From positions 1 to 64,000 of the forward strand of contig JAIYAC010000002.1 of NCBI GenBank assembly GCA_027489245.1: DNA of 64,000 bases. The letters are read 5' to 3'. Made by a program: the position numbers and the translations under genes. Shown here in pieces: positions 39,648 to 49,081 of this stretch. The notes beneath the pieces are model-generated. The model was given only the letters and a program-made list of their open reading frames with translations. It was not told where the DNA came from and searched no databases. The stretch is from Neisseriaceae bacterium. Lineage in GTDB: Bacteria; Pseudomonadota; Gammaproteobacteria; Burkholderiales; Chromobacteriaceae. Numbering within the stretch: the first letter of the stretch is position 1; every line of letters begins with the position of its first letter.

Positions 39648-40936
39648 GCAGGCTCCTTGTGGCGCGGCCACCAGCACAGCGAGGCTTCGCGGCTGGCGCT
39701 GACGAAACCCAGCTTACGATACAGATCGATGGCGTGGTAGTGGGCGTCGGCCACGATGACCAGGCGTGGTACGCGCGCCAGCCCCCATTCGGCCAGCGCA
39801 CTGACCAGGCCGCTGGCCAAACCCAGGCGGCGTGCCTGCGGGGCGGTGGCTACTTGCTGGTAGCGCCCCAGTGTCTGCCAGGTGTACAGCCCGGCGCAGG
39901 CTTGTAGTTGTGCGCCGGCAAAGACTCCCCACGTATGGCCGTGGCCAGCGTGTTCCAGTGCCTGGTAGCGGCGCTGGCTGCCGGCCAGAAAGCGGCGGTA
40001 GCCAGCTTCGTCGAAGGCCGGGTCGCGGCTGGCGGTCATCAGCTCGGCCCATTGCTGCCAGTCGTCGGTGCTGGCCAGCGGGCGCAGGGTGTAGCCGGCA
40101 GGCAGGGCAACCGGTTGCAGGGTGTCGCGGGTGAGCAAGAGTGCGCTGGCTTCCTGGTATTCGTAGCCGGCAGCCTGCCAGTGGGCGTAGCGTGCGGCGC
40201 AGTCTTCCTCGTCCATCGCCCATACCAGGGTGCGGTGCTGCACGCCGGGCTGGCTGGCAAAGGCGTTATCGAAGCGTGCTTCCCACGCGGCGCGGTCCAG
40301 CGGGGCCTGATCGGCCAGCAGCAGGTTGCCAAAGAAAAAATCCGGCTGCGCGGGGGTGGCCAGCTGCCAGTAGCCGGGGTGGCGGCTTAGTTGCGCCAGC
40401 GGCCCCAGCAACATGCGCTCGCTCAGTACACCGGGCAGGTCCAGTGCCAGCGCCAGGATGCGGCGCTCGCCCTCCTGGCGGCTGGGCACAAAGCCCAGTC
40501 TGGCAGCCAGCCGCTGCGCCGGCAGGTTGGCCGCATGGGTGTCGGCCTCTACGCGGTGCAGGCCCAGCGGGTTAAAACCGGCGTGCAGTAGCGCGCTGCC
40601 GGCTTCACGGCCGTAGCCCTGGCCCCAATAGGCCTGGGCCAGCTCGATGCCGAACTGTGCCTCGCCGGCCAGGCTGGTCTGGCGCAAGCCTACCGAGCCG
40701 ATGAGCGTGTCGCTATCGGCCAGGGTAATGGCCAGCTGCCAAGCGCGCCGTGGCGTGGCCTGCTGCTGGGCGATGAATTGCTGTAGCAGCGCAGCGCTGA
40801 AGGTGGGCGTGAGCTCGTGCGCAGCGTAGTGCTGGCCGAAGGCCGCGCCGCTGCGCAGCTGGCAGTAGGCGCTGGCATCGTTGGCGCAAAAGTCGCGCAG
40901 GCGCAGGCGTGGTGTGACAAGCGGCAGGGTCAGCAT
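39644..40936 (-). CDS. tandem GNAT N-acetyltransferase
   Basis: LTLPLVTPRLRLRDF...AYWGQGYGREAGSALL plus C-terminal GNAT APQARRLGLASGLV. Confidence 0.85.
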   Translation of the reverse strand: MLTLPLVTPRLRLRDFCANDASAYCQLRSGAAFGQHYAAHELTPTFSAALLQQFIAQQQATPRRAWQLAITLADSDTLIGSVGLRQTSLAGEAQFGIELAQAYWGQGYGREAGSALLHAGFNPLGLHRVEADTHAANLPAQRLAARLGFVPSRQEGERRILALALDLPGVLSERMLLGPLAQLSRHPGYWQLATPAQPDFFFGNLLLADQAPLDRAAWEARFDNAFASQPGVQHRTLVWAMDEEDCAARYAHWQAAGYEYQEASALLLTRDTLQPVALPAGYTLRPLASTDDWQQWAELMTASRDPAFDEAGYRRFLAGSQRRYQALEHAGHGHTWGVFAGAQLQACAGLYTWQTLGRYQQVATAPQARRLGLASGLVSALAEWGLARVPRLVIVADAHYHAIDLYRKLGFVSASREASLCWWPRHKEPA

Positions 40937-41136
40937 CGGTGCGGGCCTTTCTCCAGCAGCCAGCGTTGCTGTCGCTGCAGGGGGTGAGCGGGCAGTTCGG
41001 GGTGTGGGCGGGTGTGTAGCAGCATGGCAGCGTGGCTGCACAGGGTATGCCACAGGCTATGGTGCTGTTGCGGGGGGAGCTCGTCGGCGAGCACGTCGCG
41101 CACCAGGTGGCGCGACAGGGTAAAGAGCGATGCCAT
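40930..41136 (-). CDS. small hypothetical protein (68 aa)
   Basis: AAGGA RBS before ATG 41136; MASLFTLSRHLVRDVLADELPPQQHH; overlaps downstream GNAT start. Confidence 0.5.
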   Translation of the reverse strand: MASLFTLSRHLVRDVLADELPPQQHHSLWHTLCSHAAMLLHTRPHPELPAHPLQRQQRWLLEKGPHRC

Positions 41137-41329
41137 GATGGCGTTTCCTTGAAAAGAGCGTGGCCCGGTGCAAGCAGCACGGTGTAGGCCGGTATGAGTA
41201 AAGAGCAAATGCCGTCCGCGTGGCGGAGGACAGCGGCATTGTGGTGATGTGGCGTGGCGGCGTCAATGGCCAAACGGGCAGATCGCTGGTGTGTGCAGTG
41301 TGTTTGCCACTGCGCTGGCATTAAGAAAA

Positions 41330-41355
41330 CAGGGCAAGCCGTACGGCTTGCCCTG
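41330..41355. terminator. hairpin CAGGGCAAGCCG-TA-CGGCTTGCCCTG
   Basis: Followed by TGCGGCCAACC at 41363. Confidence 0.75.
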
Positions 41356-41378
41356 GCGGTATTGCGGCCAACCCTGGC

Positions 41379-42287
41379 TTACGCTGCGGCGGCGCGCCGT
41401 GCTTTCAGGTAGCCCAGCAGGCCGTGGCCGGAGTACAGCGCCAGCGCCGCCCAGATCAGGCCAAAGCCGATGGCGCGGCTGCTGCCGAATGGCTCGTGGT
41501 ACAGCCATACGCCCAGCAGCAGCTGGATGGTGGGGCCCAGATACTGGATCAGCCCTACCGTGGCCAGCTTCAGCCGGCGTGCGCCGCTGGCAAACAGCAG
41601 CAGCGGGATGGCGGTGACCACGCCGGCACCCATCAGCAGCGCGTCGGTGGCCAGGCCCAGCTGGCCAAAGGCACCGTCGCCGCGCACGGCAAACCATAGC
41701 AGCGCCGCCAGTGCCAGCGGCAGCATCAGGAAGGTTTCCAGCGCCAGCCCTTCCAGCGACGGCAGCGGCGCTTTTTTACGCAGCAGGCCGTATACGCCAA
41801 AGGTCGCTGCCAGGCTCAGCGCCACCCACGGCAGCGTACCCACCGACAGCGTGAGCCACGCCACACCCAGCGTGGCCAGGCCAATGGCAATGCCCTGCGT
41901 GCGCGTCAGGCGCTCGCCCAGAAACAAACGCCCCAGCAGCACGTTCACCAGCGGGTTGATGAAGTACCCCAGGCTGGCTTCCACCACGCGGTTTTCGTTG
42001 ACGGCCCAGATGTAGATCAGCCAGTTGAACGACAGCAGCAGCGACGACAGCGCAAATACGCGCAAGCGGGCGCCGTCGCGCAGGCTGTCGCCCAGCCAGC
42101 GCCAGTTGCGCTGCACCAGCAACAAGATGGCCACGAACAGCGCCGACCACACAATGCGGTGACACAAAATTTGCAGCGCCGGCACCGCGTGCAGCGGTTT
42201 CCAGTACAGCGGGAACAGGCCCCAGATAAAGAACGCCCCGGTGGCGTACAGCACGCCCTTGCCGGTTTCGTTGGGTGCAGATGACAT
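41379..42287 (-). CDS. rarD: EamA family transporter RarD
   Basis: GVLYATGAFFIWGLFPLYWKPLHAVPALQILCHRIVWSALFV. Confidence 0.92.
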   Translation of the reverse strand: MSSAPNETGKGVLYATGAFFIWGLFPLYWKPLHAVPALQILCHRIVWSALFVAILLLVQRNWRWLGDSLRDGARLRVFALSSLLLSFNWLIYIWAVNENRVVEASLGYFINPLVNVLLGRLFLGERLTRTQGIAIGLATLGVAWLTLSVGTLPWVALSLAATFGVYGLLRKKAPLPSLEGLALETFLMLPLALAALLWFAVRGDGAFGQLGLATDALLMGAGVVTAIPLLLFASGARRLKLATVGLIQYLGPTIQLLLGVWLYHEPFGSSRAIGFGLIWAALALYSGHGLLGYLKARRAAAA

Positions 42288-42488
42288 GGATACGTCTCGA
42301 AGGTTGGCCGCAGGCCGGCGGGTAGCCGGTGGCGACAATGGCTCAAGGCTGCACTGTAGCGGTGCGGTGATGGCGCGCTCAACCACGGCAGCAGAACGCA
42401 GTGTTTTGTCTGGCGCAGGGTGGTTTTGCTGCACTGGCACATTTGCCGCACTTGCCCGCGCGCGAAGGAGAAAAAAACGACAAAGCTT

Positions 42489-42510
42489 TTGACGTTTACG
42501 TTTACGTCAA
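42489..42510. promoter_or_regulatory. putative operator TTGACGT-N8-ACGTCAA upstream of indolepyruvate oxidoreductase
   Basis: TTGACGTTTACGTTTACGTCAA. Confidence 0.5.
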
Positions 42511-42670
42511 CTAGTGTTCGCACAAAGCGGTAGCACAGCTGCCGACACACTATAAAGAGACAGAGACAACGCCCTGCTGCCTACCGCCGCCGGGTCACAT
42601 CACCAGGACGGGATAGCCCACAAGGCTTCACCCGACCCGCTGCGACAAGCACACAGATGGAGGAGACACC

Positions 42671-45600
42671 ATGTCGATTCGCCACGTCGAACTGGAAGAC
42701 AAATACACGGCACCTACCGGCCAGGTACTGCTGAACGGCATCCAGGCGCTGGTGCGCCTGCCCATGATGCAACAGGCGCGCGACCGCGCCGCCGGGCTGA
42801 ATACCGCCGGCTACGTCACCGGCTACCGCGGCTCGCCGCTGGGCAATGTGGACCAGGTGATGCAAAAAGCCAGCAAACACCTGGCGGCCAACAATGTGGT
42901 ATTCCACCCCGGCCTGAACGAAGACCTGGCCGCGACCGCCGTGTGGGGCACGCAGCAGGTCAACCTGTTCGAGGGGGCCAAGTACGACGGTGTGTACTCC
43001 ATGTGGTACGGCAAGGGCCCGGGTGTCGACCGCTCCGGTGACGTGATCAAGCACGGCAACGTGGCCGGCACCAGCCAGTTTGGCGGTGTGCTGCTGATCT
43101 GCGGCGACGACCACGCCGCCAAGTCGTCCACCTTCCCGCACCAGTCCGACCACATCCTGGCCGCCAGCATGATACCGGTGCTCAGCCCGTCCGGCGTGCA
43201 AGAGGTCATCGACTACGGCCTGCACGCCTGGGCCATGAGCCGTTATTCCGGCTGCTGGGTGTCGATCAAGGCCATCTCCGACACCATCGAAAGCGCCGCC
43301 GTGGTGGATATCAGCCCCGAGCGCGTGCAAACGCTGATCCCCGAAGACTTCCCGCTGCCGCCCGATGGCCTGTCCATCCGCTGGCCGGACACCCCGCTGG
43401 CGCAGGAAAAGCGCGTGCTGCACCACCGCCTGTACGCCGCGCTGGCCTACGCCCGTGTGAACAAGCTGAACCACGTGACGCTGGATTCGCCCAAGGCGCG
43501 GCTGGGCATCATTACCTGTGGCAAGAGCTACCTGGACGTGATGCAGGCGCTGGACGACCTGGGCATCGACGAGCAGCTGGCCGCCGACATCGGCCTGCGT
43601 ATCTTCAAGGTAGGCATGGTGTGGCCGCTGGAGCCGGAAGGCGTGCGCGAGTTTGCCCAAGGCCTGGAAGAGATCATGGTGATCGAGGAAAAACGCCAGA
43701 TCATCGAATACCAGCTGAAAGAACAGCTGTACAACTGGCGCGACGACGTGCGCCCGCGCGTGGTGGGCAAGTTTGCCGAAAAAGGCGAATGGGCGCTGCC
43801 GCACGGTGACTGGCTGCTGCCGGCCGCCGGCGAGCTGACCCCGGCCATGATCGCCCGCGCCATCGCCAAGCGCCTGGCCAACCTGTACGACAGCCCGGTG
43901 ATTCACGACCGCCTGAAGTTCTACGACGACAAAGAAGCGCAGCTGGTGAAACCGCGCGAAGCCATCGCGCGCATTCCGCACTACTGCAGTGGCTGCCCGC
44001 ACAACACCAGCACCAAAGTACCGGAAGGTAGCCGCGCCGTAGCCGGTATCGGCTGCCACTACATGGCGCACTGGATTGAAGGCGACAGCACCAAGACCTT
44101 TACCCAGATGGGCGGCGAAGGCATTACCTGGCTGGGCCAGGCGCCGTTTACCAGCACCAAGCACATCTTTACCAACCTGGGGGATGGCACCTACTTCCAT
44201 TCCGGCCTGCTGGCCATCCGTGCAGCGGTGGCCGGCAAGGTGAACATCACCTACAAGATTCTGTACAACGACGCGGTCGCGATGACCGGTGGCCAGAACG
44301 TGGACGGCTACCTGGACGTGCCGATGATTACCCGCCAGGTACACGCCGAAGGGGTTGGCCGCATCGTGATCACCAGCGACGACCCGGACAAATACCGCAC
44401 CGCGCACGGCCTGAAAGAAGGCCTGGCACCGGGGGTGGAAGTGTTCCACCGCCGCGAGCTGGACCGCCTGCAAAAAGAGCTGCGCGAGCTGCCTGGCGTC
44501 ACCATCCTGATTCACGACCAGACCTGTGCCGCTGAAAAACGCCGCCGCCGTAAACGCAAGGAATTCCCCGACCCGGACCGTCGCGCCTTCATCAACGAGC
44601 GCGTGTGCGAGGGCTGCGGCGACTGCGGCAAGAAATCCGGCTGCTTGTCGGTACTGCCGGTGGAAACCGCGCTGGGCCGCAAGCGCAAGATCGACCAGAG
44701 CAGCTGCAACAAGGACTTTTCCTGCGTGGAAGGCTTCTGCCCCAGCTTTGTGTCGGTCGCCGGCGCCAGCGTGAAAAAACCGGGCGGTGCCGCTGCCAGC
44801 CTGGACAGTATGGGTGCCCTGCCGCAGCCGCAGCTGCCTGGCCTGCACGAGCCGTTCGGCATCATGGTGACCGGCGTGGGCGGTACCGGCGTAGTCACCA
44901 TCGGCCAGGTGCTGGCCATGGCGGCGCACCTGGATAACAAGGGTGTGACCGTACTGGACATGGCCGGCCTGGCGCAAAAAGGCGGCTCGGTGTGGTCGCA
45001 CGTGCGCATTGCCGACAGCCAGGAAAAACTGCACGCGGTACGCATTGCCGCTGGCGACGCCAACTTGGTACTGGGCTGCGACCTGGTGGTAACCGCCGCC
45101 GAGGAAGCGCTGGCCAAGATGCGCGAGGGCTTCAGCCACGTGGTGGTGAACAACTATGAATCACCCACCAGTGCTTTCCTGAAAAACCCGGACGTGCGCT
45201 TCCCGGCCAAGGCCATGAAGGAAGCCATTATCGAGTCGGTAGGCAGCAGCCGCTTTGCCGAGGTGAACGCCACGCGCATCGCCACCGCCCTGATGGGCGA
45301 TGCCATTGCGGCCAACATGTTCATGCTGGGTTACGCCTGGCAAAAGGGCCTGGTGCCGGTATCGCTGGAAGCCATCATGAAAGCGGTAGAGCTGAACGGC
45401 GCGGCGGTGAAGTTCAACCAGCAAGCCTTTGTCTGGGGCCGCCACGCCGCGCACGACCCGGCGCGCATCGAGACCCTGGTCAGCCCGTCGGCCGTGGTGC
45501 AGTTTGTGCCGCGTGACACGGTAGAAGGCGTGCTGCACCACCGCAGCAAAGAGCTGGTGGCCTACCAGGACGACAAGTTGGCCGCACGCTACAAGGCGCT

Positions 45601-46162
45601 GGTGGAGCAGGTAAAAGCCGCCGAAGAGCGGGTGAAACCTGGCAGCAGCGCGCTGACGCTGGTGGTAGCCCGCGCCTACTACCACGTGCTGGCTTACAAG
45701 GACGAGTACGAGGTAGCGCGCCTGTACAGCGATGGCGAGTTCCAGCGTGCGCTGCATGAACAGTTCGATGGTGACCTCAAGCTCACCTTCCATTTCGGCG
45801 CCAGCTGGATGACCGGCCAGCAGCCGAAAAAGGTGAATCTGGGCCCGTGGGCGCTGAAGGCGCTGGGGATGATTGCCCGCTTTAAAGGCCTGCGCGGCAG
45901 CGCGCTGGACCCGTTTGGCTGGCAGGCCGACCGCCGGCTGGAGCGCGCCATGATCGTCGAGTTCGAGGCGTTGGTTAGCCAGCTGCTGGGCGCGCTGTCT
46001 GCGGCCAACCTGGGCACTGCCAGCGAAATGGTAAAACTGTACGAGGGGATTCGCGGCTTTGGCCACGTGAAGGAAGCCGGCTACCAGGCCGCGCAGACCA
46101 AACTGGCCGCGCTGCGCAAAGCGTTCGACACGCCGCCAGCCCATAAGGGTGCGGCGGCGTAA
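42671..46162 (+). CDS. indolepyruvate ferredoxin oxidoreductase (fused alpha/beta)
   Basis: 1163 aa; GYRGSPLGNVDQ, CSGCPHNTST, CEGCGDCGKKSGC, VTGVGGTGVVTIGQVLA. Confidence 0.95.
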   Translation: MSIRHVELEDKYTAPTGQVLLNGIQALVRLPMMQQARDRAAGLNTAGYVTGYRGSPLGNVDQVMQKASKHLAANNVVFHPGLNEDLAATAVWGTQQVNLFEGAKYDGVYSMWYGKGPGVDRSGDVIKHGNVAGTSQFGGVLLICGDDHAAKSSTFPHQSDHILAASMIPVLSPSGVQEVIDYGLHAWAMSRYSGCWVSIKAISDTIESAAVVDISPERVQTLIPEDFPLPPDGLSIRWPDTPLAQEKRVLHHRLYAALAYARVNKLNHVTLDSPKARLGIITCGKSYLDVMQALDDLGIDEQLAADIGLRIFKVGMVWPLEPEGVREFAQGLEEIMVIEEKRQIIEYQLKEQLYNWRDDVRPRVVGKFAEKGEWALPHGDWLLPAAGELTPAMIARAIAKRLANLYDSPVIHDRLKFYDDKEAQLVKPREAIARIPHYCSGCPHNTSTKVPEGSRAVAGIGCHYMAHWIEGDSTKTFTQMGGEGITWLGQAPFTSTKHIFTNLGDGTYFHSGLLAIRAAVAGKVNITYKILYNDAVAMTGGQNVDGYLDVPMITRQVHAEGVGRIVITSDDPDKYRTAHGLKEGLAPGVEVFHRRELDRLQKELRELPGVTILIHDQTCAAEKRRRRKRKEFPDPDRRAFINERVCEGCGDCGKKSGCLSVLPVETALGRKRKIDQSSCNKDFSCVEGFCPSFVSVAGASVKKPGGAAASLDSMGALPQPQLPGLHEPFGIMVTGVGGTGVVTIGQVLAMAAHLDNKGVTVLDMAGLAQKGGSVWSHVRIADSQEKLHAVRIAAGDANLVLGCDLVVTAAEEALAKMREGFSHVVVNNYESPTSAFLKNPDVRFPAKAMKEAIIESVGSSRFAEVNATRIATALMGDAIAANMFMLGYAWQKGLVPVSLEAIMKAVELNGAAVKFNQQAFVWGRHAAHDPARIETLVSPSAVVQFVPRDTVEGVLHHRSKELVAYQDDKLAARYKALVEQVKAAEERVKPGSSALTLVVARAYYHVLAYKDEYEVARLYSDGEFQRALHEQFDGDLKLTFHFGASWMTGQQPKKVNLGPWALKALGMIARFKGLRGSALDPFGWQADRRLERAMIVEFEALVSQLLGALSAANLGTASEMVKLYEGIRGFGHVKEAGYQAAQTKLAALRKAFDTPPAHKGAAA

Positions 46163-46185
46163 CGGGCATTGTTTGAGGGTGTTTA

Positions 46186-46210
46186 ACGGGCCGCAAGGCC
46201 CGTTTTTTTA
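46186..46210 (+). terminator. intrinsic terminator
   Basis: ACGGGCC-GCAA-GGCCCGTTTTTTT. Confidence 0.88.
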
Positions 46211-46341
46211 TGGCTAGCCCGCGCAGTGGGCGCGTATCTGCCTGTATTAATGCTGCTGTGCTGTTTGTAAGCTGAAAGAAATAATTAATGAAAAAATGAG
46301 AAATTAATAAGTTATTCCCGTACTACAGGCGTTGCCAGCCG

Positions 46342-47961
46342 ATGAACCGTGTCAGAAAGCATATAGGTGTCTTTGCCACCAGCTACGGTATCGCCAGCGG
46401 CGTGCTGGCAGCCTTGCTCTGCCTGTTGCTGGCCATGCTGCTGTTTGTGGTGGTAGAAAGCCGCAAGCTGTACGCCACCCACCAGCGCCTGGCGGCACAG
46501 ATCAGCGGTATCACCCGCGAGCAGGAAGACATGCTGGCCAACCTCAACCAGCGTATCAGCCCGGTATGCGACGAGCCCACCCTGGTGCGGCTGCGCACCC
46601 AGATCTTTGCCAGCCGCCATATACGCGATGTGGGCATTTTTGACCCGCAAAACCGTTTGCTGTGCACCACCAGCGAAGGCCTGCTGGCATCCCCTTTATT
46701 ACCGCTTAGCCCTGCGCTGCGCGAAATCCGCAACGGTGTCGACCAGTCCATCTGGTTCAATGCGCCCATCCTGCTGGGGCAGTGGCGCTACCGGGCCATG
46801 GTCATGCAGCAGGGGCGTTTCAATGTGGTGGTCAATCAGGACAGCCTCTCTGCCTTGCTGCGCGATGTGGACGTACTGGGGCTGCAGCTGGCCGATGCCC
46901 TGCCCGGGCGCGTCTTTGTCAGCGGCAGGCTTACCCCGTACTGGTCGCGCTATTTTGATGAACAAGCAGCACTGAAGCGTCCGCTGAAAGGTTTTGACTG
47001 GCAGGCACAGGCCCTGGTACGTACCGACTATATTCCGGGCACGCCCTGGGTGGTGCAGTCTTACCTTACCCTGCCGGAAATCTTGCAGCGCCAGGGCTTG
47101 ATCCTGCTGCTGGTTGCCGTGGGAGCCTCGCTGATCGGCTTGCTGGTTACCGGTTTCATCACCCCTATCCTGGCCAGGCAAAAGCACATTGGTGCGCGTA
47201 TCCGCAACCTGCTGGAAGAAGGCTGCGTGCAGTGCTATTACCAGCCGATTGTCGAGCTGGCCACGCGGCGCTGGGTGGGCTGCGAGGTGCTGATGCGCAT
47301 CCGCGATGGCGACGAGCTGATTTCCCCGCTGCTGGCCCTGCCGCAAATCGAAAAGCAGGGCCTGGGGTGGGTGCTGGATAGTTTTGTGCTGCAGCAAAGC
47401 CTGCGCGAGCTGGCGCAGGCGCTGCCACCCACCGGTGGTTTCAAGGTGGCGGTGAACCTGTTTCCCGACAATATCCAGTTCCGCCGCCTGGACGCGCTGA
47501 TTTCCCCGCTGCAAGTCATGCTGGGCCGGCCCGACCTGCAACTGGGGCTGGAAATCGTGGAGCAAAGCTACGCTGACACCGTGGTGCACGAGATCGCGGC
47601 CCTGCGCCAGGCGGGCTACCAGGTATCGGTAGATGACTTTGGTACCGGCTACTCCAACCTGGGCCGCGTCAAGCGCATGGCGCCAGACGTGTTGAAGATA
47701 GACCGCTCTTTCGTGTACGAGATGGAAGACCTGTCGCTGCGTTCCAGCCTGATACCGGAAATCGTCAGCATTGCCCGCGCCATCGGTTCCAGCCTGGTGG
47801 CCGAAGGCATAGAAAACGAGCTACAGGCGGAGCAGCTGGCCAGCATGGGGGTCGAGTACGGGCAGGGTTACCTGTTTGCCCGGCCCCTGCCCATTGATGC
47901 CTTTGCTGCTGCGTTTGTCGCCCAGCTGCGCTGGCAGCAGGGTACCGTTTGCGGGGCTTAA
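46342..47961 (+). CDS. EAL-domain c-di-GMP phosphodiesterase with N-terminal CSS-motif-like sensor
   Basis: YYQPIVELATRRWVGCEVLMRI; VDDFGTGYSNL; two TM segments. Confidence 0.9.
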   Translation: MNRVRKHIGVFATSYGIASGVLAALLCLLLAMLLFVVVESRKLYATHQRLAAQISGITREQEDMLANLNQRISPVCDEPTLVRLRTQIFASRHIRDVGIFDPQNRLLCTTSEGLLASPLLPLSPALREIRNGVDQSIWFNAPILLGQWRYRAMVMQQGRFNVVVNQDSLSALLRDVDVLGLQLADALPGRVFVSGRLTPYWSRYFDEQAALKRPLKGFDWQAQALVRTDYIPGTPWVVQSYLTLPEILQRQGLILLLVAVGASLIGLLVTGFITPILARQKHIGARIRNLLEEGCVQCYYQPIVELATRRWVGCEVLMRIRDGDELISPLLALPQIEKQGLGWVLDSFVLQQSLRELAQALPPTGGFKVAVNLFPDNIQFRRLDALISPLQVMLGRPDLQLGLEIVEQSYADTVVHEIAALRQAGYQVSVDDFGTGYSNLGRVKRMAPDVLKIDRSFVYEMEDLSLRSSLIPEIVSIARAIGSSLVAEGIENELQAEQLASMGVEYGQGYLFARPLPIDAFAAAFVAQLRWQQGTVCGA

Positions 47962-48001
47962 GTGGTATGAATGAGGTTTGTCATCGCCACAGCGAACCGC
48001 C

Positions 48002-48466
48002 ATGCCCGCCGATATTCTGGTCAAGCTTTACCAGCTGCCGCCCTGCCCCGCCGTACCCGATGGCGTAGTATTGCGCCACCCTTTGCCGCACGAGCGCAGT
48101 GCAATGCGCATGTGGATAAGCCGTGAGTTTTCTGATGGCTGGGCCGATGAATTCGATACGGCATTTCGCAGTATGCCGCCTACCGCCTGGATCGTGCAGC
48201 GGGGTAGCGAGCTGCTGGGGTTTGCCTGCTATGACGTTACTGCACGGGGGTTTTTCGGGCCGACAGGCGTGAAGAAAAACCAGCAGGGCCAAGGGTTTGG
48301 CCGTTTACTGCTACTGGCCAGCCTGCATGCGCTGCACCAGCGTGGCTACGCTTACGCCATCATCGGTAGTGCCGGGCCGATAGACTTTTACCTGAGCCAG
48401 CTACCAGCCATGCTGATACCCGATAGCCATCCCGGTATTTATCCACAGCCTGTTGATAACTACTGA
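48002..48466 (+). CDS. GNAT family N-acetyltransferase
   Basis: VKKNQQGQGFGRLLLLASLHAL. Confidence 0.78.
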   Translation: MPADILVKLYQLPPCPAVPDGVVLRHPLPHERSAMRMWISREFSDGWADEFDTAFRSMPPTAWIVQRGSELLGFACYDVTARGFFGPTGVKKNQQGQGFGRLLLLASLHALHQRGYAYAIIGSAGPIDFYLSQLPAMLIPDSHPGIYPQPVDNY

Positions 48467-48563
48467 AAGCCAGGTGTGCTGCGCCGTGTGTGGCACGCTA
48501 GCCGCGACATGCGGCCAAGGTGTTGCCGTGCTGCCATCGCGTAGCAAACCAGATTGATACCAA

Positions 48564-48803
48564 CTAGGCCACGCGTACGCCAGGAAACAGGCTGAGCCGG
48601 CGTGCATCATCGACGGCCTGTTCCATATCGCTGGTTTCCTGCTGCCATACCCATACCTTGTGCAGCGGGTCGAAGGTTTCTACCAGCCACAGCTTTTTGC
48701 CGGTGCCCAGTGCCACCAGGCGGGCGCGGGCGGGCTGCTGGTAGTTGAAAATGACAGCATCGCTGGTAACGGGGGAAGCAGGTTTGGCAAGCTGGGCGCG
48801 CAT
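48564..48803 (-). CDS. small hypothetical protein (79 aa)
   Basis: Complete ORF in an otherwise empty interval. Confidence 0.5.
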   Translation of the reverse strand: MRAQLAKPASPVTSDAVIFNYQQPARARLVALGTGKKLWLVETFDPLHKVWVWQQETSDMEQAVDDARRLSLFPGVRVA

Positions 48804-48964
48804 GATGGTGTCCGTGTGGTGTAGGCCACGCTTAGTGCAAATGGTATGCCAGCCTGAAACGGTGGCCAGCGCGGCTGCGGCGACTGCCGTGTAGCGGCGG
48901 TGGTGCAGCGCTGTGCGCTAACGGTGCAGTACGGTACTGGAACGGGGCAAGGTTGGCCGCAACA

Positions 48965-49008
48965 TAAAAAAACGCCAGCAGGACTGATGACGAGTCCGCT
49001 GGCGTGTG
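48965..49008 (-). terminator. terminator downstream of tct operon
   Basis: ACGCCAGCAGGACT...AGTCCGCTGGCGT with minus-strand T-run. Confidence 0.75.
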
Positions 49009-49081
49009 AGAAGTACAACATCGCTTGTACCGGGAGTACGGGGTGAGTGGCCGCTTCTGGCGGCGGCCATCAGCAGGCGGC

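Noticed and set aside
42581-45139. 852-aa minus-strand ORF opposite indolepyruvate oxidoreductase
   Set aside because: Low-complexity His/Gln/Val-rich antisense translation; the plus-strand gene has clear motifs
48510-48519. TGCGGCCAAG near 48510 as a full motif copy
   Set aside because: Mismatch in the last core base; not counted among exact copies
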